Shown: positions 8,685 to 17,632, counted from the first letter of the stretch. The stretch is DNA of 64,000 nucleotides from Lactobacillus sp. CBA3606 (GCF_002970935.1 NZ_CP027194.1:62001-126000); one strand, 5' to 3'. The notes: generated from the letters alone by a model not told the origin. Made by a program: numbers and translations.

Positions 8685-9961
8685 TTGACCCAAAATCTGG
8701 CTCAAAGTCAGACTAAAAGCATGGGCACCGCATTAGCCGAGCAATACAATGACACGTATATGAGAACTACTTACGATACCCAAGCTCAAAAGGGTTCGTT
8801 TACAGCAGATTTTGCACGGTTTAATGAGACTCAGCTAAAGATGGTGGTGTCTTCACCATGGGCCAAGGATGGTAAGGACTTTTCTAAACGGATTTGGAAG
8901 AACTACCAGCAAGAACTACCCAGCTATTTGATGGATGCTATCTTTAGAGCGACAGTGATGGGCTGGGGACCACAAAAAGTTGGTCAGCTCATGCACGCAC
9001 AATTCCAAGACGTCAAGCGGAATAAAATTCACAACTTGGTTGCATCCGAGATGGGGCATGTTGCCGAGGAAGCGACTGCGAAGAGTTATGAAGAGAGCGA
9101 TATTGACCAATACGAGTACATGGCAACGCTGGAAAGCCATACCTGTACTGTTTGTGGTCACTTAGATGGTCGACACTTTAGAATGGCTGAACGTAAGGCA
9201 GGGATTAACTGCCCATTGATTCATCCCCGTTGTCGATGTACTACGGTGCCATATATTGCAGATTTGCCAGAGATTGGGGAGCGTTGGATGCGTGACCCCG
9301 AGACTGGCAAAGGTAAGATTATTAAGAATATGTCTTTCAATGAATGGAAAGATATGATTAATCAAGAACATGAAGAAAAACTAAGCTCGGGAACTTATGG
9401 AACTAATTTAAAATATGTTCGTAGTAAGTCGTTTGAAGAAAAGATTCATTCAAATGAAAGATTGTCACAAATCAGTCTAGAGATTGCTAAGATTAGCCGT
9501 AAAATGCTTCAGCATAGAAATGGAACCCCTTTTGAAGACTATTATCTATTGGATATGAAATCGGGTAAGACAATTGCCCTATCTAATAAGGCGACTAAAA
9601 CTAAAGGGGTTGTTTATAATAATCAAGTACGAGAACATTTAAATCTGGTTCTGAGAATCAATATATTTCATTACACAGTCACCCTTCAGGATATCCACCT
9701 TCATTGAGTGATATTTCAGCCTTGAGTCAAAAATCAAAAGAAGGAACTGTTGGAATTGGGTTAACAGTTGGGCATGATGGATCAGTATATTGGTATACTG
9801 GGAATTTAATCAAATTTAATAAAAATGATAATAGATTGTATGGTACTAATATTAAGAAATACATGCATATGGGTTATAATGAAGTAAGAAGTCAAGAATT
9901 AGCATTAAGCGATTATGCTAAGAAATATAAATTTGAATTTGGAAAGGTGGGTGGCGACTGA
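8685..9961 (+). pseudogene. Phage MuF/gp7-type minor head protein with JAMM-like C-terminal domain, frameshifted and 5' truncated
   Basis: The first frame (8685 to about 9640) encodes the MuF / SPP1 gp7 head-morphogenesis domain, recognised by CTVCGHLDG and HPRCRCTTVPY. There is a stop codon directly upstream of the TTG and no ribosome site, so the N-terminus is missing. Near 9623-9645 the frame shifts; the continuing frame reads GSENQYISLHSHPSGYPPS and then LSDISALSQ to 9961. The His-x-His-Pro...Ser-x-x-Asp pattern resembles JAMM/JAB metalloprotease domains that are fused to MuF proteins in some phages and polymorphic toxins. A single-base indel in the ATTTAAAT run would explain the break. 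Confidence 0.78.
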
Positions 9962-10116
9962 TGCTAGAGCCAAGTAAAGAAAGAAAGTTCTGGATTGCAA
10001 CGCAATTGTTAAATGATCCTGATGATAATTTTCCATCGGAAGAAGAGAATGATAATTTAAACATTCCTAGATGGTTGGATCAGTTAGATTCTAAAGAATT
10101 AGGTTATCTGGATTAG
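9961..10116 (+). CDS. Small acidic protein coupled to the MuF fusion gene
   Basis: 51 aa, starting with MLEPSKERKF and ending with KELGYLD, strongly acidic in the middle (NDPDDNFPSEEEND). Its ATG overlaps the stop codon of the MuF/JAMM frame (TGATG), so translation is coupled. I do not recognise the family. Position and charge suit either a small phage accessory protein or an immunity-type partner of the C-terminal domain upstream; the latter is only a hypothesis. Confidence 0.5.
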   Translation: MLEPSKERKFWIATQLLNDPDDNFPSEEENDNLNIPRWLDQLDSKELGYLD

Positions 10117-10157
10117 ATTCTACCCAGCTTGATGAATTAGTGAATATTAAAAAATAA

Positions 10158-10190
10158 AGCACCCAACAATTGAGTCGAGTGCTATTTTTA
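10158..10190 (+). terminator. Weak terminator-like hairpin in phage remnant
   Basis: A 5-bp stem (AGCAC / GTGCT) with a long loop is followed by ATTTTTA. It lies between the small acidic gene and the scaffold relic. Confidence 0.4.
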
Positions 10191-10288
10191 TACCCAAATT
10201 GTCCCTAGCAAGACGTAAAAAGGTTTATTTATTTTGCCTTGAGTTGCGGTCGCACCGCGTAATAAAAGCGTGAAAGGATTGGTTAATA

Positions 10289-10838
10289 ATGAAACGTGAA
10301 GCATAAAATGGGTCTGACCGAAGAACAAATCAACGCCATCATGGAGACTAACGGCCATGATATCGAAAACGCTAAGGCATCACTTGGTGACATTGACAGT
10401 ATCAAGCAAGAAAATGAAACGTTGAAGGGCCAACTAATCACTCGTGACAAGGATATGAAAGTCTTGAAGAAACAGGTCGGGGACAATGAGGGCCTAACCA
10501 AGCAGGTTACTGACCTACAAGCCAAATACGACCAGGATACTCAGAGTTTAACAACGCAACTTGCACAGACCAAACTAAACGGCGTATTAGAGTCCGCATT
10601 GACTGGCGCTAAGGCACGCAATCCCAGAGCAGTCCGTGGTTTGCTTGATATGGATAAGGTCAAGCTGACGGATGATGGCAAGTTAGAAGGCTTTGATGAT
10701 CAAGTAGCAGCGTTAAAGGAATCCGATGGCTATTTATTCGATGAAGGTAAGCAGACTCATTATGAGCCAAATGGTGGCGGTGGTCCCCAAGATGACAACC
10801 CTACCCAAGCCATGGTAGACGCATTTAAACAACAATAA
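10289..10838 (+). pseudogene. Phage minor structural/scaffold protein (GP20 family), frameshift near the start
   Basis: The body encodes a GP20-type scaffold protein: LTEEQINAIMETNGHDIE at the start, a coiled-coil-rich middle (about 40-80), a NPRAVRGLLD motif typical of the family, and an acidic C-terminus. The natural start appears to be ATG 10289 with AAAGGA upstream, giving MKREA and then a stop. The body is in another frame, open from GTG 10296. Family members often begin MKRE..., so one or two bases have been lost or gained around 10301-10308. The order MuF, scaffold, capsid matches siphovirus head modules. Confidence 0.75.
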
Positions 10839-10857
10839 GAAAGAAGGAACTTAAATT

Positions 10858-10932
10858 ATGGCAACAATTAACTATGCAGACGCTTATCAACAATTGGAAA
10901 AACTTTCTATGTGTTTATACTTATCTAAATAA
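10858..10932 (+). pseudogene. Major capsid protein stub
   Basis: It begins ATG after GAAAGAAGGAAC and encodes MATINYADAYQQLEKLS, a start typical of phage major capsid proteins that follow GP20 scaffold genes. Homology seems to stop near 10908, and eight unrelated codons lead to TAA. The rest of the phage has been deleted between here and the right att site. Confidence 0.55.
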
Positions 10933-11051
10933 TTCCTTGGAGTTCGTTTGCTGAAATTCTTTAGTTATGTATTGTACCCGCATAGGTATTGGTGCACATT
11001 GCAGAACTAAACACTGTAATATCAGTGCATAAATAGGACATTGTACTCTAA

Positions 11052-11065
11052 ATGGGGTCATTTGA
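11052..11065 (+). other. Right phage attachment site (att core, copy 2)
   Basis: Exact 14-bp copy of the tRNA 3' end (ATGGGGTCATTTGA). The spacing of about 2.6 kb to the first copy delimits the remnant. Confidence 0.82.
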
Positions 11066-11105
11066 GATTGTATTTTCGGTTAATTTTTGTTCAACAGTTA
11101 GGGTT

Positions 11106-11130
11106 CAATTCAGTGATGAATTGGGCCTTT
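11106..11130 (+). terminator. Terminator-like hairpin beyond the right att site
   Basis: CAATTCA-GTGA-TGAATTG followed by GGCCTTTTTT. It is probably the original terminator of the tRNA-Arg gene, now displaced behind the prophage remnant; that reading is inference. Confidence 0.5.
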
Positions 11131-11157
11131 TTTGTTTGCAATAAATCAAACTATTGT

Positions 11158-11185
11158 CAATAATCAAGACTTATCCTGATTATTG
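11158..11185. promoter_or_regulatory. Perfect dyad upstream of the adhesin gene
   Basis: CAATAATCA and TGATTATTG form a perfect 9-bp inverted repeat separated by 10 bp, about one helical turn, which is the geometry of a dimeric repressor or activator site. No T run follows, so it is not a terminator. The regulator is unknown. Confidence 0.35.
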
Positions 11186-11385
11186 TTAATAAAAACTATG
11201 TTATTTTTTATTCATAATTATGGTATTAATCGTAATTATATGATGAATATAGACATTAATCAGGTGATGGCATATAATTGATTAAGGTGATAAATCTATA
11301 AGCACACTAATCTAAAAACACGAGAACTTAAAAGGACTGTAATGATTAACTGGGGTAGAATCAATAAACTTAGGGGGAAATCCAG

Positions 11386-14300
11386 ATGTGGATGTATAGT
11401 CGATTAGCAAACACCAAAAATGAGTCAACTTGGTTAACAACTAGTGTTGTTGTCGCGTTGTCTTGGACAATTTTTGCTGTACAAGATCGTGTGCAAGCAG
11501 CGACGACTCCCATCACGGGGACAACTGATACCGCTCAAAATGATCAGCAAACTAATCAACTTCAACAAAGTGAAGTGTCGTTGAAAGCGACTGAAAGTCA
11601 AACGCCAGTTAGTGCAACAGATACGTCACAAGCGAGTGTGGCTAGTATTGCGGCCAATTCGACAACCGCTAATTCAGCGGCTTCAGTGACCACAACTAGC
11701 TCAGTTTCAGCTGGGGTGGCTTCTGCTTCAGCAAGTACATCACTTGCAACTAGTGCGACGTCAGCGGTAGCCGCACCCACGTCGTCAACGGTGCCCAGCA
11801 GTGCTGCGACAGCAACCAGTGAAGCGACCCAAAGTCAGACCGGTGTCGCTAGTGCTACTACTGCTGATGTAAGTGAGGCCACAACTCAGTCCACAACGAA
11901 GGCTATGGCTGCGGCAGTAACGTCAACCGCTGTGGCAACCACCGTTGATGATGATGCAACTGTAGTAATGATGGCGGATGCTAATTTGTTAGCGGGTGTT
12001 AAGAATAGCCTAGGTCTGGCGGCCGATGCGTCGTTAACGATGGGGGACATTCGTCATACCAAAAAGACTAGCCTAACGATTAGTCAGACTAGTGAGACTA
12101 ATCCTGAGATTACGTCGCTAACTGGTTTGGAAGCCTTGGCAGAACTACCAACCAGTGTGAAACTTTCGTTAGAGCTAAAAATTCAGGCTGAAAACGGGTT
12201 TGATTTGGCACCATTAGAAAATATCAATTTCAATAAATTATCCTTGTATACGCGATATTTCAGTAAAGTTGATTTAACGCCGTTAACCAAAATTGCGACG
12301 GCCAACTTACAGTATGTGACGTTAGCGGCAAGTAATACTGATATCTATGCAAACTATCATCAAAATTTTGATGGCATGACCAATGCTCAGTTGGCCCAAA
12401 TTAGTGGTTGGGTAACGGATTTCTTGAACAATGGCTATCAATACACTAAACCAAGTGTCTTTCGGGAAGTAAACTTATCTGGAAATTGTTTAACCGATTT
12501 TTCAGTGTTAGGCGGTATCAATCAGTTAGCGAATGTTTGGGTATTTGCCGTTGCTCAGACTTATCTTAGTCCTAATCCGATTAATGTTGTGACTGGTCAG
12601 CCGCTGGTCTTCAAAGCGACTGAACAAATTGGGTTAGCTGGTGAGACGTTATACCATCAAAATACGCAATCTAACAGTGTTCCCAGAAATGGTAGTGAGT
12701 GGGATCCAATTACTTATTTAGGTGATGGCGAGTATCGAATTGATGCGCCAGTCCAAACAGATGATTACTTATCGTATGGTCAATGGGGTTATTTGCATCA
12801 GGCCGACGCTGCTGGCACGTATTATTTTAGGATTCCTTATGGTGATGCAACTGGTCAGCGGTTGCTACTAATCACGGATGCCATGATTTACCGGCAGGCG
12901 AATTGGCAGGATAATCCTAGTATTCAAGTTAATTATTTAGATGCCACGACTGGCGAAGTGATTAAAAATCCTGAAACATTAGGGGTTAATCAAAAACTTG
13001 GTGATACGGTGGATCTAACCCAATATACGGCTCTGACTGGTTACGATTATGTCAAAACGGATGCCGACAACTTGGTACGGACGTATACAGCTGATCCACA
13101 AACGATTAAGTTGTATTTTTCGCCGGTGGCTAAGCAAGCGGCGGGTGATGTGAAGGTTCAGTATGTTGATGAAGCTGGCAACGTGTTAGCAACTGATACG
13201 GCAACCTATCCGGCGGGGCAATGGGTTGATGAAGCCTATACTACAACGGCACGGACCATTGAGGGCTATACCTTTAAAGCAATTGACAGCCATGGTTTAG
13301 CAGCCAATGGGACATTAACGCAAGCTGGTGGGACCGTGACTTATATTTATCAAAAAGATGCGAGTGTCCCAGTCGCGGATGGGCAAGTAACGATTGTTTA
13401 TGTTGACAGTACTACGGGTCAGACTTTGACTGAACAAATCATTACTGGCGTACAGGGCAGTACCAGTGCGTATCAAACTGATGCCATGATTCAACATTAT
13501 TTTAATTTAGGCTACGAATTGATTGAAGATGGTTTTCCCAGTGCCGGGATAATTTTTGATGATCAAGCCCCAACTTATACGGTGCGATTGGGTCATCAAA
13601 TTGTTGATATAACTGAGACCAAGACCGTGACCCGAACCATTCATTATGTTTATGCTGACGGCACTTCGGCGGCCGCTGATAAGATCCAGCAGCTCTTATT
13701 TACGCGGACCGGTCAACGAGATTTAGTAGACTGGGTAACTAGCTGGTCGGCTTGGCAAGCACCCCAAACGAGCTTTGCTGCGCAGACTTCGCCGGTGATT
13801 GCTGGTTATCAAGCTGACCAGTTGACGGTGCCGGTGATGAGCGGGGTTACTGCTGATCAGGATGATAGTCAAGTTACGGTTACTTATCAGGCAATCACTG
13901 ATCCTAGCACACCAGATCCAGACCCGGACCCGGAACCAACACCAGACCCAGACCCGGACCCAACACCAGACCCGGACCCAACACCGGACCCAGAGCCAGA
14001 GCCAGACCCAGACCCAGACCCAGACCCAGACCCAACGCCAGACCCAGACCCAACACCGGATCCGGACCCAACACCGGATCCGGACCCAACGCCAGCACCG
14101 AATCCAGAGCCAACACCGGATCCAGAGCCAACACCGGATCCAAAGCCAGTACCAGACCCAGAGCCAACACCGGACCTGGATTCGAAGTCAGACGCTGGTT
14201 CAAATGCCGATACAGTGAATACTGTTTCAAAGCCAGAGTCAGTATTAGCAACGACTTTAACGGCCGATACTGTTCAAGTAGTGACTAACGAGCGGCAGAC

Positions 14301-14463
14301 TGGATTAACGCCAATGCAACCAGCAATGATACGACCGACGAAAACACAATCGGCGACGGTTTTACCACAAACGAATGAGACGTCGACTGGTTGGTGGGCG
14401 GTATTAGGTGGTTTAATGCTGACTTTACTTGGCCTTTCTGGTTACTGGTACCGTAAGCGTTAA
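11386..14463 (+). CDS. LPQTN-anchored surface adhesin with MucBP domains and Asp-Pro repeat stalk
   Basis: 1025 aa. Signal peptide with cleavage near residue 38; Ala/Ser/Thr-rich linker (about 40-185); an LRR-like segment (about 190-395) with phrases such as LTGLEALAEL and VNLSGNCLTDFSVL. Next come several MucBP-type units between about 510 and 840, recognised by openings like IQVNYLDATTG, VKVQYVDEAG and VTIVYVDSTTG. A long stalk of Asp-Pro/Glu-Pro-Thr repeats follows (about 843-935). The sorting signal LPQTN (993-997), a hydrophobic helix and a YRKR tail close the protein. The LPQTxE form is the plantarum-type sortase A signal. Likely role: binding mucus or host/plant glycans. ATG after AGGGGGAAA. 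It stands alone next to the prophage scar. Confidence 0.93.
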   Translation: MWMYSRLANTKNESTWLTTSVVVALSWTIFAVQDRVQAATTPITGTTDTAQNDQQTNQLQQSEVSLKATESQTPVSATDTSQASVASIAANSTTANSAASVTTTSSVSAGVASASASTSLATSATSAVAAPTSSTVPSSAATATSEATQSQTGVASATTADVSEATTQSTTKAMAAAVTSTAVATTVDDDATVVMMADANLLAGVKNSLGLAADASLTMGDIRHTKKTSLTISQTSETNPEITSLTGLEALAELPTSVKLSLELKIQAENGFDLAPLENINFNKLSLYTRYFSKVDLTPLTKIATANLQYVTLAASNTDIYANYHQNFDGMTNAQLAQISGWVTDFLNNGYQYTKPSVFREVNLSGNCLTDFSVLGGINQLANVWVFAVAQTYLSPNPINVVTGQPLVFKATEQIGLAGETLYHQNTQSNSVPRNGSEWDPITYLGDGEYRIDAPVQTDDYLSYGQWGYLHQADAAGTYYFRIPYGDATGQRLLLITDAMIYRQANWQDNPSIQVNYLDATTGEVIKNPETLGVNQKLGDTVDLTQYTALTGYDYVKTDADNLVRTYTADPQTIKLYFSPVAKQAAGDVKVQYVDEAGNVLATDTATYPAGQWVDEAYTTTARTIEGYTFKAIDSHGLAANGTLTQAGGTVTYIYQKDASVPVADGQVTIVYVDSTTGQTLTEQIITGVQGSTSAYQTDAMIQHYFNLGYELIEDGFPSAGIIFDDQAPTYTVRLGHQIVDITETKTVTRTIHYVYADGTSAAADKIQQLLFTRTGQRDLVDWVTSWSAWQAPQTSFAAQTSPVIAGYQADQLTVPVMSGVTADQDDSQVTVTYQAITDPSTPDPDPDPEPTPDPDPDPTPDPDPTPDPEPEPDPDPDPDPDPTPDPDPTPDPDPTPDPDPTPAPNPEPTPDPEPTPDPKPVPDPEPTPDLDSKSDAGSNADTVNTVSKPESVLATTLTADTVQVVTNERQTGLTPMQPAMIRPTKTQSATVLPQTNETSTGWWAVLGGLMLTLLGLSGYWYRKR
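13911..14178 (+). repeat. In-frame Asp-Pro-coding tandem repeat in adhesin
   Basis: About 270 bp of six-base units (variants of CCAGAC / CCGGAC) interspersed with CCAACA and GAGCCA codons. It encodes the P-D, P-E-P-T and P-T-P-D stalk that spaces the ligand-binding region from the wall. Such DNA expands and contracts by slippage, so its length probably varies between strains. Confidence 0.9.
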
Positions 14464-14976
14464 TCAAAGTTGTGAGATTAAGATAAGATAGTTAAAATCA
14501 AAAGGATTCTGTGCTAATCGTTGTTGGTAACGATAAATAGGTGTGCTTTTTTCAGGACCTCTAGTTCGTTATCAATAGTTAAGAGATCGGTACTGATAAA
14601 TTGAATAAAGATTAGTCCTGAAGTTCATGTAGGCTTAATCAATAAGTGGAAGTCTTGCTGCGGCAGGGCTTTTTTATGTGAGATAAATTATGTTGGCAGA
14701 TTTATCTAGTTGATATTACAGATTCAGAATAGACTTTAAGGTGAATTGAGATTGATGTTGTTGGTAGTGATGGGTAGTGCTAAAATTTGACTGGGTATGG
14801 GTATCTTTTTTATTCATAAAAATGGATGACGCAATTTCAAGTTGTAAAAAGGGTATACGTGACCTGTTGAACGCTAATATTGATTGAAAAGAGAGTGTAC
14901 CAGTCTTCCTTAAATTCGATCTATAAATTAGCAATTTTGTTTGATAAAAATATTGAAAGAATAATGGGAGGGACAA
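14464..14976. other. Intergenic with terminator
   Basis: No gene supported. It contains a terminator at 14651-14675 and a GGGAGGG ribosome site just before the small membrane protein. The only minus-strand frame here has no ribosome site and no recognisable features. Confidence 0.6.
14651..14675 (+). terminator. Terminator downstream of adhesin gene
   Basis: AGTCTTGC pairs with GCAGGGCT (8 bp with two or three G-T pairs, loop TGCG) followed by T6. It lies 190 bp after the adhesin stop. Confidence 0.65.
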
Positions 14977-15366
14977 ATGAAGCACAAATTAATTTTCTTA
15001 GTACTAAGCTTGATGTTTGTTGTTTTTTCTTTCTTTACGGTAAAAGATTATCTGGCTACCTTACCGGTTGCAAAGGACTTACTAGTTGCGTTGTCCTTTT
15101 TGATTCTGGCCGTCTTAAACTTTAAAGATAGTTCTGTAAATGCCAATAGTAAATACGATGATGAGCGCGTTAGCTATCTATCTGATCATAAAGCAATAGT
15201 TTTTTTAGAATGGTTTTCTTTTTGCTCATTCGTGATACTTATTGGCATTTATCAATTAATAAATTCAAATCTTATTATCGGTGTAATAGCATGCATATGT
15301 TTGCTATATTGGTCCTTGATTAATGTATTTAAAATTATCATATACTTATTTCTAATGAGAGAATAA
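14977..15366 (+). CDS. Small multi-pass membrane protein of unknown function
   Basis: 129 aa with four hydrophobic helices (about 4-22, 34-48, 75-94 and 98-125) separated by a short polar loop containing KYDDERVSYLSD. I do not recognise the family; the layout is reminiscent of DUF2178-like small membrane proteins. ATG 5-7 bases after GGGAGGG. It stands alone in an AT-rich stretch between the adhesin and the convergent ABC transporter genes. Confidence 0.65.
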   Translation: MKHKLIFLVLSLMFVVFSFFTVKDYLATLPVAKDLLVALSFLILAVLNFKDSSVNANSKYDDERVSYLSDHKAIVFLEWFSFCSFVILIGIYQLINSNLIIGVIACICLLYWSLINVFKIIIYLFLMRE

Positions 15367-16021
15367 CTGTATAAAAGCGCCCTAAATCAGTGAAATCAAA
15401 GACTACAAAATATATATCATTAGCTGGATTTATAAAAGCAATCGATCATTATACAGGTACTGAGGGGCATGTCATTAATTCAGCCTGTAGAAAAGTGGAA
15501 ATGTTAACGAGCTGGCTAAATATTGTAATTAAAACTATTACCTTGTTTATCTAATTTGACTTAGGTTAAGCTATAGGATAGCTGGTTTTTACTATATTCA
15601 GTTTTAATTTTTAACTGTTTTTGACCGCTTATAGCATAGTCAGGTTTAATGTATTATCTTTATAATCATTTATTTCTTTAATGAATAGGTGTGTGGATGT
15701 TAAGGGTGACAGGCAAATGACGCAGGTATCATGTTAGATATCTGTTATGCCGTTGGTTGGTTGTGTTGATAAGCCCCCACCTCTTAATTGAGTTAAATTT
15801 GCCTATTAATTCTGAACTTTTTAGCTGGTCAACTTGAAAGTTATGATGTTTTAAAAATACACCCAACGACATCATCAAGTCGCTGGGTGTATTTTTCTAA
15901 AATTTAATCTAAGGGCGAGCCATCGTGATACTTCTTGTTAAAAATAATACTCATTATATAGTAAAATTTTCAGGCTTCCAAAATAACAAAAAAATATATA
16001 TTATCATGCTTAAATGTAAAA
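15367..16021. other. Gene-poor AT-rich spacer
   Basis: 655 bp without a supported gene. A 54-codon frame from GTG 15390 to 15554 has no ribosome site and no recognisable product. The only clear element is the hairpin at 15853-15896. The stretch may be remnant DNA near the prophage/adhesin island. Confidence 0.5.
15853..15896. terminator. Bidirectional terminator before ABC transporter operon end
   Basis: AAAAATACACCCA...CGAC pairs with GTCG...TGGGTGTATTTTT (18-bp stem with one mismatch, 8-nt loop) with A/T tracts on both sides. It lies 125 bp beyond the end of the leftward ABC permease gene. Confidence 0.75.
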
Positions 16022-17632
16022 TCAAGCGCCAATCACCATGTCACGGTGACGGTAGCCGACCCAGCCGATTACCATTAACCCAATACTGATTAAGGTAATG
16101 GTGATAAACGTTGGGCCATCAAAGTTAGCGATTGGTAAGCGTGGTAACCAAGTTTGAATTGCGGTTTTAGCGAACCAATCGGGGAGCTGCAACAGCTTAC
16201 CGAAGTAATTGAGAGCAAAGGCATAGCCCAGATAGACGTAACTGATTTTACTGAGGCGTGGACACCAGCCCAGCAAGAGACTAGTCAGCCCGAGTATAAA
16301 TAATACACTAGGAAAGAGGTTAAAACCCGCTGCCCAAAAATCGGTTAGCATCAGTGTCGGATGCGATAAGCTATGCAAAGCGACCAGTCCTAAACTTGTT
16401 GTGGCAATCACGGTGCCGACGAGGCCAGTGACTAAAGCCAGTCCCAGCGTTGACCAGTATAATTGACCACGACTGATTTTAGTAGCGAAGAGTTGATCCA
16501 AATGACCACGACTTTCTTCAGTGAAGAGCTTGATCGTAATCATAATCGGTGGAATCGCAACTAATGCTAACATGACCAGCATAATAGTGCTTGTAAAGGC
16601 GGCTTCGATTGACTGGTTAGCGGCAGTGAAAACTTGTTTGATTAAAGGATTGCTAGTGATAAACGTGTGTAAGTCACCATAGATGGACCCATAGGCTGCA
16701 CCCATGACGATAAAGCCTAGTAGCCAACTTATGAGTGGTCCCTGATTCAAACGCCAGCTAAGCCCGGGAATTGAACGTAGGATTATTCCGGCATGGGCGC
16801 GGCCAGCGAATTCTGGTAAGAAACCAGCGCCCATATCACGATGACTGCCGAGAATAAAGGCGATGATGATGAGAATGGCACTAAAGCCCAGACTATACCA
16901 GAGTGGTAACCAGTTGTTGTGTGTAAATGGGGCAGTGAGGTAAATCCAACTCATTGGATTAAACCATGACGCCTGTAGATGACTAATATCTGTGCCGGCT
17001 CGACTTAAATAAAGCAGGCCAATAAGACCTAATGAGGTGCCGGTAGCGCCGGCTGCTGTTGGCATTAGTTGGGCACAAACAAGTGCCAAGCTCGCACCTA
17101 AAATGCCGGCTAAGGCAAGGGCACTGCCGAATAACAATGCCCCAGATAATGTGATTGATTTAACGCCGAAGCTAACCATCACGCTAGCAGTTAACAAGCC
17201 TAATAGGGCATTGATGACAATGGTTTCTAAAATAATAGCCAACGCATTCGCTTGCCGACCGACCTGATAGGAACGCACGAGTTCAGTTAAGCCGCGTTCT
17301 TCTTCCTGGCGAGTATGGCTAATCACGTGTAAGGCGGCGATAATCATGGCAAATAAGCCACAGAATAAGAGCATTTCATTTGCATACATTGCGCCAATCG
17401 TATAATTGGCAGCGTGTTTGATGGGGGTGGGCCCAACCATCGCAATCATCGCTGGGTTTTGCATGGTGAGATACATGCCGCGCAGGCCTTGACCTTGACT
17501 GATTGCTTTAAAAGCAGGAACATAGGCGCCTGAAAATAGGCCCAGCCCAACGACCCAGACCAGTATTTTTTGCCAATCTCGACGGATGGCTTGCCAACAT
17601 AACTGTGGCCAACGACCAAAACTTTCTTGCAT
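16022..17632 (-). CDS. ABC-2 type exporter permease, double-length
   Basis: 536 aa with about twelve predicted membrane helices in two similar halves, the architecture of the TetA/antibiotic-exporter-like ABC-2 permeases (COG3559 type). The start is set at 17632 because AAGGAGGGA lies just upstream of MQESFGRW; the longer frame would begin inside the ATPase gene. With the ATPase 13 bp upstream it should form a drug- or lipid-exporting complex in the cytoplasmic membrane; the substrate is unknown. Confidence 0.88.
   Translation of the reverse strand: MQESFGRWPQLCWQAIRRDWQKILVWVVGLGLFSGAYVPAFKAISQGQGLRGMYLTMQNPAMIAMVGPTPIKHAANYTIGAMYANEMLLFCGLFAMIIAALHVISHTRQEEERGLTELVRSYQVGRQANALAIILETIVINALLGLLTASVMVSFGVKSITLSGALLFGSALALAGILGASLALVCAQLMPTAAGATGTSLGLIGLLYLSRAGTDISHLQASWFNPMSWIYLTAPFTHNNWLPLWYSLGFSAILIIIAFILGSHRDMGAGFLPEFAGRAHAGIILRSIPGLSWRLNQGPLISWLLGFIVMGAAYGSIYGDLHTFITSNPLIKQVFTAANQSIEAAFTSTIMLVMLALVAIPPIMITIKLFTEESRGHLDQLFATKISRGQLYWSTLGLALVTGLVGTVIATTSLGLVALHSLSHPTLMLTDFWAAGFNLFPSVLFILGLTSLLLGWCPRLSKISYVYLGYAFALNYFGKLLQLPDWFAKTAIQTWLPRLPIANFDGPTFITITLISIGLMVIGWVGYRHRDMVIGA

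Larger units (their letters stand above)
10933..11385. other. Intergenic: deletion scar, right att region, leader of the adhesin gene
   Basis: No gene. From left to right it holds the joined end of the capsid stub, the right-hand arm-type repeats (10990-11033), the right att core (11052-11065), a weak terminator (11106-11130), a 9-bp dyad with 10-bp spacer (11158-11185), AT-rich sequence with a TATAAT at about 11272, and AGGGGGAAA as ribosome site for the adhesin. Confidence 0.6.

Noticed and set aside
13911-14178. Possible CRISPR-like tandem repeat
   Set aside because: Units are six bases, in frame and coding Pro-Asp; there are no spacers and no cas genes.
13862-14251. Long Gln/Thr/Arg-rich and Leu/Gly/Pro-rich frames on both strands across the repeat region of the adhesin
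   Set aside because: They are shadows of the Asp-Pro repeat DNA; repetitive codons keep all frames open and there is no ribosome site.
14716-14985. 89-codon minus-strand frame before the small membrane protein
   Set aside because: No ribosome site, low-complexity composition, and it overlaps the leader of a better gene.
15390-15554. 54-codon frame starting VKSKTTKYISLAG
   Set aside because: No ribosome site, GTG start, no recognisable family and AT-rich surroundings; not supported as a gene.
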